From positions 1,507,375 through 1,571,374 of the forward strand of contig NC_087072.1 of assembly GCF_026151205.1 (NCBI RefSeq): 64,000 bases of DNA. Direction: 5' to 3'. The position numbers and the translations under genes were made by a program. Under the pieces are notes generated by a model, which saw only the letters and a list, made by a program, of their open reading frames with translations, made no database searches and had not been told where the DNA came from. Of this stretch, positions 58,651 through 64,000 are shown one piece after another. Within the stretch, counting starts at the first letter, position 1. Each line of letters begins with the position of its first letter. Source of the DNA: Bolinopsis microptera. Lineage: Eukaryota > Ctenophora > Tentaculata > Lobata > Bolinopsidae.

Positions 58651-59514
58651 GGATCTGCAGTTCATTTCCAGTTTGTCCAAAATGTTTCTGGAACATAAAA
58701 AGATAAACCCCCCCCGTTTTTTCAAAATTTGTGTTAACAAATTTCTGCCCGGGCTGGGCCCTAATTTTTTTCGTGCTTATAATTTGCTTTTTTCCCTTTT
58801 TTAGAGCTCTTTGGGCTTTCTTATTTTGAGGGGATCGGGGCCCGGTTTTTTAACGTCATCAGAAGTCATTCATATTAGGGCAGACTTCCCGGGAAACAAC
58901 CCAACCGGAAGAAAACTAACCGGCTTGGTTTTGTAAAGTGTTGAAATGCCAAATTTGGAAAATGGTTGGAAATGGTTTCCCTAAATCGCCATTTAACCAA
59001 CCCCGTAAACTATGAAAAAATTTTTGTTTAAAAATGTAGTTACAAAAATCTGTTTCTTGACATTAAAAAGACTGCGAGAGCGCTCTGAAAATAAAAAAAA
59101 CTAAAAAACTCCAAATAAAGACAAAAATTTTAGTAACAGCCCCAGTTGCCTTAGGATAGCAGTGTTTTTTTTTAGCTGGCTTCCCTGTTCTCTCTACTGG
59201 GTTTTCCAACCCTTTTTGAAATTAACGGAGGTAGATAACTTTATCAAATTTATTTTTGAGTTTTTAAAGTTGGACCTTTTCCAAATTCCCTTGGACAGCT
59301 TTTGACCAAAGAATGTGTTCAAAATGAATTTTATGTGAAAATTTTTGGAAAAAATTTTTAAGGTAGGGGGAATCATCATTCGTTCGCCTACTTACGTACC
59401 GTTAGCTTTTCAACGGGTAGGCTGCGGCCAATGTTTAAACATTTAAAAACTTTTCCCCTTTAATAATTTGGGTTTTCCCAGAAAATTTTAAAACCGTTAT
59501 AACCCCCGAAACCC
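58651..59514. other. Low-quality sequence, nothing recognised
   Basis: AT-rich sequence with homopolymer runs. I see no gene, RNA or element that I can support. Confidence 0.5.
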
Positions 59515-60545
59515 GAATAACTTTCCCCCCAACCCCCTCCTAAACCCCAAAACCCCCTTAAACCCCTTTACCACCCTTTTCCCAAACCCCCACACCCTCT
59601 CCTAACCCCCACACCCTCTCCCAACCCCCACACCCCCTCCTAAACCCCCCACAAAAACCCCTTCCCAACCCTACACCCCCCCTCCCCCAACCCCTCCACC
59701 CCTTTTCTCCCCCTACCCCTTTTCCCAACCCCCCCCCTCTTTCCCACCCCCAAAACCCCCCCTAACCCTCACACCCTTTTCCCAACCCTCACACCCTCTC
59801 CTAACCCTACACCCTCTCCCAACCCCCACACCCCCCTCCCAACCCTACACCCTTCCCCAACCCTCACACCCCCTCCCAACCCCACCCCTCCCCTCCAAAC
59901 CCCCCACACCCCTTCCTTCCCCCCACACCCTTTTTCCTTCCCCCCAAACCCCCTCCTAAACCCCCCCCACCCTCCCCAAACCCCCACACCCCCTCCCAAC
60001 CCTCCCCCTTAACCCCCCCCTTCCCCAAACATAAACCCCTTCCCCCCTTCCACCCCACAAACCCCCTTCCCCAACCCTCACACCCCCTTTCCCAAACCCC
60101 CCACACCCCCCCTAAACCCCACAACCCCCTCCTAACCCCCCCACCCTCTCCAAAACCCCCACACCCCCTTCCCAACCCCCAAACCCCCTTAAACCCCCAC
60201 AACCCCTAAATAACCCTCCCAAACCCACCCTCTCCTAACCCCAACACCCTCTTTCCCAAAACCCCACACCCTCTCCTAACCCTCCCCCCCTTCCTTTCCC
60301 CCCACACCCTCTCCAACCCTCCAACCCCCTCCCAACCCTCACAACCCCCTTTTTAAAACCCCCAACCCCTCCTAACCCTCTCAACCCCCTCCTCCCCCCA
60401 AAACCCCCCTTTAACCCTCCCAAACCCCCTCCAAAACCCCCAACCCCCCCCTAACCCCCACCCCCTCCCCCTAACCCCACACCCCCTCCAAAAACCCCCA
60501 CCCCTCTCCCAACCCCACCACCCCCCCTAACCGCACACCCCCCCT
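59515..60545 (-). repeat. C-rich minisatellite (G-rich on the minus strand)
   Basis: About 1 kb of units near 18-20 bp, resembling CCCAACCCTCACACCCTCTC and CCTAACCCCCACACCCTCTC. On the minus strand this gives GGGTGTGGGGGTTGGGAG-type units, with G runs spaced closely enough to form quadruplexes. Glycine-rich frames on the minus strand (60-112 codons) are artefacts. Confidence 0.9.
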
Positions 60546-63420
60546 TAACCCGTGGTTATAGGTTAAATAGGTTACTAGCTGGTTCCCATGGTTTCTAGTG
60601 GGTTTTAGGTTACCCTCACCCCCCTTTTTAACCCGGTGACATTCCACCAACAGAGCTGCTGGGCCCACATGGGGTCCTCCGGTGGTGGGTTTCCCAAACT
60701 GCAGGGATACGTCCTCTGGTCGGCATCTATACCCCCACCGTTAAATAAACAATTTTTCCTTAATAAATTAGGGCCGTTTTTAAATCATTTGTTGGATTTT
60801 TTTCAGTAATTATGTTATTCTGCAGAAGGTGCCTTTGTCGGGGAAAACCTAAAAATTTGAAAACAAAAAATTTTTTGGTTTTAGGTTTTCAAAAATTTCA
60901 AATTAAGCTCCACCCCTTTTGGGCTTTTCCTTCAAACCTCAGAATTCAGTTTGAAGAACCCATTTAGAGTATATTTGTATAAATGTAAATCAAGTTAAAA
61001 CACTGAACCCCGAACATGAAAAGCCGCTGCATATTTTTTTTTAAAGTTATGACAAACCCTCAGTAAATTGTCCCTTTAAAATTGGGGGCCCTTTCCCTTC
61101 CCCTTTTTTTTTGTTTTTTCCCCTCCCCTTTAAATTTTTTTGAGAAAGTCCTCATTAAAATCCCTCACTGCAAAAGGGTTATCCCCTTTTGAGCCCAAGA
61201 CAGAAGTTAAAACCTTTTTTCTCCCCCCCCCTTTAAAAAGGCAACCAAAACCACTTTTGGGTGGTCAGCGAGTTGGGGCTGGGGCAGCGCACCAATCCAT
61301 CTTGGGGGGTCCGGAGGGGGCGCGCGCAGGCGCTGATCTCCATTTGGAGTGCTTGGGGAAAAGGGTGAGTGATAGAAAAGGGAAAAGTTTTTAAAGAGTG
61401 GGGTTTGGAGGTGAATTTAGGAGGGGGATTTTTTCAAAAGTCTTTCTGGTGGCCCTCTACATAACGATGGGGGTTGTAGCCGAGAAACTGTCATTTTGTT
61501 TGTTTGTGTCTGGAAACGTTTCTCGTACAGTTCTACCGCAAAATTTTTAACTGTTTATGTTTTATATCAATATTTTTTCAAATTTCCATGTTCAAATTTT
61601 CCTTTTTGGGTTTCATTAGGCAGTGCAGTAAGAAAAACCACTTTCAAACTACAACATTTGACAAAAAAAATTTTTCAAATTTGCTGAAAAAAGCAATTTT
61701 TTTGTTTTCCCTTTTTGTTGTTGTTTGGGTTGTTTTTTCCTTTTGGGTTTTAGTTTGGCATGTTTTTTTACCTTGTGTTGTAGTTTGGGGTAAGGTTTTT
61801 ACCAGTTTGTTTATCCCCTTCCTTTAATAAAAAACCCGTAATGTTTTTCAAAAAAAGTTCCTGCTTCCCCCAAATTTTCCAATTCCAACCCCTTCTCTTG
61901 AAAATAAAAAAAGGTTGCCCCCACCCGCGATAATTTACTCTGCCTGAGTCTGTCCTAGTGTGCTATATGTTTGGGGTTGGGGGGGATTACTTCTAAATCC
62001 TTAAAAAGAAGATTTCGACGGTTTCTGCTACTTTTTAAAGAAGGCTGAGTTAAATACACTCTAGGCCCGGGGACTGGGTGAAACTGTTTTTTCTAATTTT
62101 GGGGTTTGTTCCCCAAACCCCCAGGGGTGTTTTTAGGGCGTGAGGATTTACTTTTAAAAAAACTACTCCCCTTTGTGCAAAAAAGGAAAAAAGGCGAGTC
62201 GTTTCCCATGGTTAAATTAGTCTTGTGGCTGGGGTTTTTTAGCAATTTATCCTTTGTTTATAAACTTTATATTCCAATTTTTTTACCTTTTCTTACTTCC
62301 TTTTTGAATCAAAATGGGTAAAAGTGGGGTGTACTGAATATTTTGGGGTTGTTAGAAAAACTAAATTTTAAAAACCTTTTGGGTGGTTAAAGGGCTAGCA
62401 TTAGGACCGGGAAATCGGTACGTTAAGTAAAACACTTGAAAAAAATGACACAGCTAAATTTGAAGTTTTCGAAATCCCAAGTTTTAAAAGAAATGTATGG
62501 TTTTGGGGTGTAACGAAGTTTCGCGAAGGAATAAAAAAATTTAAAACTTCACATAATATTTATTTTTTAAATTGTACATGTAAAGCCAATTAAATCAACA
62601 ATACTGTAAACCCGAAGGGAGTAACTTTTAAACCCAATATTTAACCCAAAAAAAAAATGTTAAAAACCAGTGTTAAAAACATTTATTTAAAAAACCTAAA
62701 ATTCTACAAATTTGCTTTAGGGTTTACAGTAAATTTTCGGTACAAAAACCCGTGTTACAGGGTTATTGGTCCAATTCATTCGCTTTGGGGCCCCTCATTT
62801 TTCCCCTTGGCATAAAACCCCGTGATGGGAAGTAGCAGTTTCATAGTAACTTTTCAACAAGGTTTTTTTGTTAAACTTTTTAACCCCCTTTCCCTTTGGC
62901 CCTCTGCCAAAAACTTCTTCATTTTCCCAACAAAACCACGCAATATATCTATATATAATATACGGGACGTGACAGTGTACCCTGGAAATGAAAAAACGCA
63001 GTGCAAAGGCCCCGACTTTAATGAGTTTTAAAAAAAAACCCAAATGAAAAATTTTTAGAAATGGACTACATGAAACCGCTGCGCATCAGTAAACCCCTGG
63101 GGTCCTGGGGTTTTAAAAGATTGGTGGGGTTTTTGACAGGCGTGTCCGGCCTGGTTGTGGGGTTTGTTTCCCCCAAAGGGCTTATATCTGTCCCCAGTTT
63201 TTTGTCTAAAACGGGTTTGCCCGGTAGGGGGTTTTAAATGCTTTCATCTTTCATCTTTAAAAAAACATTTTTAAATTAAAAAAATTTCCCAAAAACAATG
63301 CCCAAGTTAATTGTTCCCTAAAACAAATAACTGAAAGTAAAGCTTTGTGTTTGCCAATATTTTTTTTCATATAAGGTCATTTTTATTTAATTTTTATTTC
63401 CATTTCATAAATTTAATAAA
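60546..63420. other. Low-quality stretch without recognised genes
   Basis: No gene can be supported. Short frames (61140-61394, 61504-61827, 62106-62321) are rich in Phe, Lys and Pro because of T, A and C runs. They show no domain. Confidence 0.5.
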
Positions 63421-63480
63421 TTAAAGTGTAACCCCTGCCTTTTGGCCCGGGGTTCACTATCGCAGTTGAATTGGAAAATT
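63421..63480 (-). mobile_element. Transposon terminus, Helitron-like 3' end (copy 3 of 3, damaged)
   Basis: Plus-strand TGTAACCC, then a corrupted GGCC core, then GGTTCACTATCGCAGTTGAA, in the same order and orientation as at 36995-37100. The body would extend to the right and leave the window. The core hairpin is degraded by poor sequence quality. Confidence 0.35.
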
Positions 63481-64000
63481 TTTAAAAGGTGCCCAAAGCT
63501 TGGAAAAATCGCCCCGTCGAAAACCGGGGAGATTATAGTAATTTTTAAATTTTGAGCGCCCAAAGGGGGCACGGATCCCAAAATTACGTAAACCCAGGCC
63601 AATCTTTTGGGCCCCTGGCTCTACTTTCCAAATTTTTCCCTTTAAAAAATTTTGCCCGGCTGTAATTAGGGGAGGGTTTAAAAAGGGGGGAGATGTGTGA
63701 GAGAGGTGTGAGAAAAAGTAGGGCCTTTAGTAAACCCCATTTGGGGAAACAAAACCATAATTAAACCCCTTTCCCCCCGGCCGATTTAAAAAGCTTGTTT
63801 TTCAACTTCCCTCAGATTTTTTTTATAAATTTCCGAAAAAACCCCCGCCCACAACTTTAGGTTTTTTTGTTTAAAAACCCCTTGGGGAAAATTCCCACAA
63901 CCCCACACTTTTGGGATTTTTATATAAAATAGCAAAAAAAATCATAATTTTGTATTATTATTAAACGTGGACCTTTTGTAAGGGAAACAAATTTAAAGGG
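63481..64000. other. Low-quality end of the window
   Basis: No gene or named repeat is supported. A GAGATGTGTGAGAGAGGTGTGAG block at about 63690-63713, longer than 20 bases only because of its purine run, is the only mixed tract. Confidence 0.4.

Noticed and set aside
59769-60668. Glycine-rich proteins on the minus strand
   Set aside because: Direct translation of a C-rich minisatellite, without conserved unit frame or start.

Overview
The window is nuclear DNA of an AT-rich invertebrate animal; I cannot fix the phylum. Evidence: genes with GT-AG introns, three host proteins typical of animals (an alpha-arrestin, a CGRRF1-type RING ligase, a CUSTOS-like protein), a secreted three-repeat AbfB lectin, a LINE of the CR1/Jockey type, a hAT-like DNA transposon, a tRNA-derived SINE and several satellites. 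There are no bacterial operons.

Layout. 1-4218 is an array of about 145 copies of a 29-bp minisatellite. 4225-9121 holds a stray satellite monomer, a TA-flanked inverted-repeat element, a 148-bp-arm hairpin and a dead LINE tail. 9122-22990 has little coding signal: one possible terminal exon near 11.7-11.9 kb and a ~64-bp tandem repeat at 18.8-21.5 kb. 23.1-35.7 kb is the gene-rich island. Three genes lie in the same orientation on the minus strand (alpha-arrestin, CGRRF1-like, CUSTOS-like). Intron 5 of the arrestin gene carries an antisense lectin gene that is itself split by a nearly full LINE. Intron 4 carries a tRNA-type SINE followed by a type I hammerhead ribozyme in the same sense as the host transcript. 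37.13-54.0 kb is a 366-bp satellite array interrupted by a 2,021-bp hAT-like element with an 8-bp target duplication. 54-64 kb is mostly damaged, low-quality sequence with a 17-bp repeat and a C-rich minisatellite.

Sequence quality is uneven. Within one satellite array, monomers at 42.3-44.1 kb and 51.0-54.0 kb are full of homopolymer runs and small indels while their neighbours are clean. The same texture fills 12.2-23.0 kb and 54-64 kb. Gene absence in those stretches cannot be trusted.

The best observations are (1) the SINE-linked intronic hammerhead ribozyme with all core residues and paired helices I, II and III, (2) the LINE inserted in frame behind the signal peptide of the lectin, which leaves a 987-codon open chimeric frame and an otherwise intact lectin, and (3) the dimeric 366-bp satellite with its datable hAT insertion.
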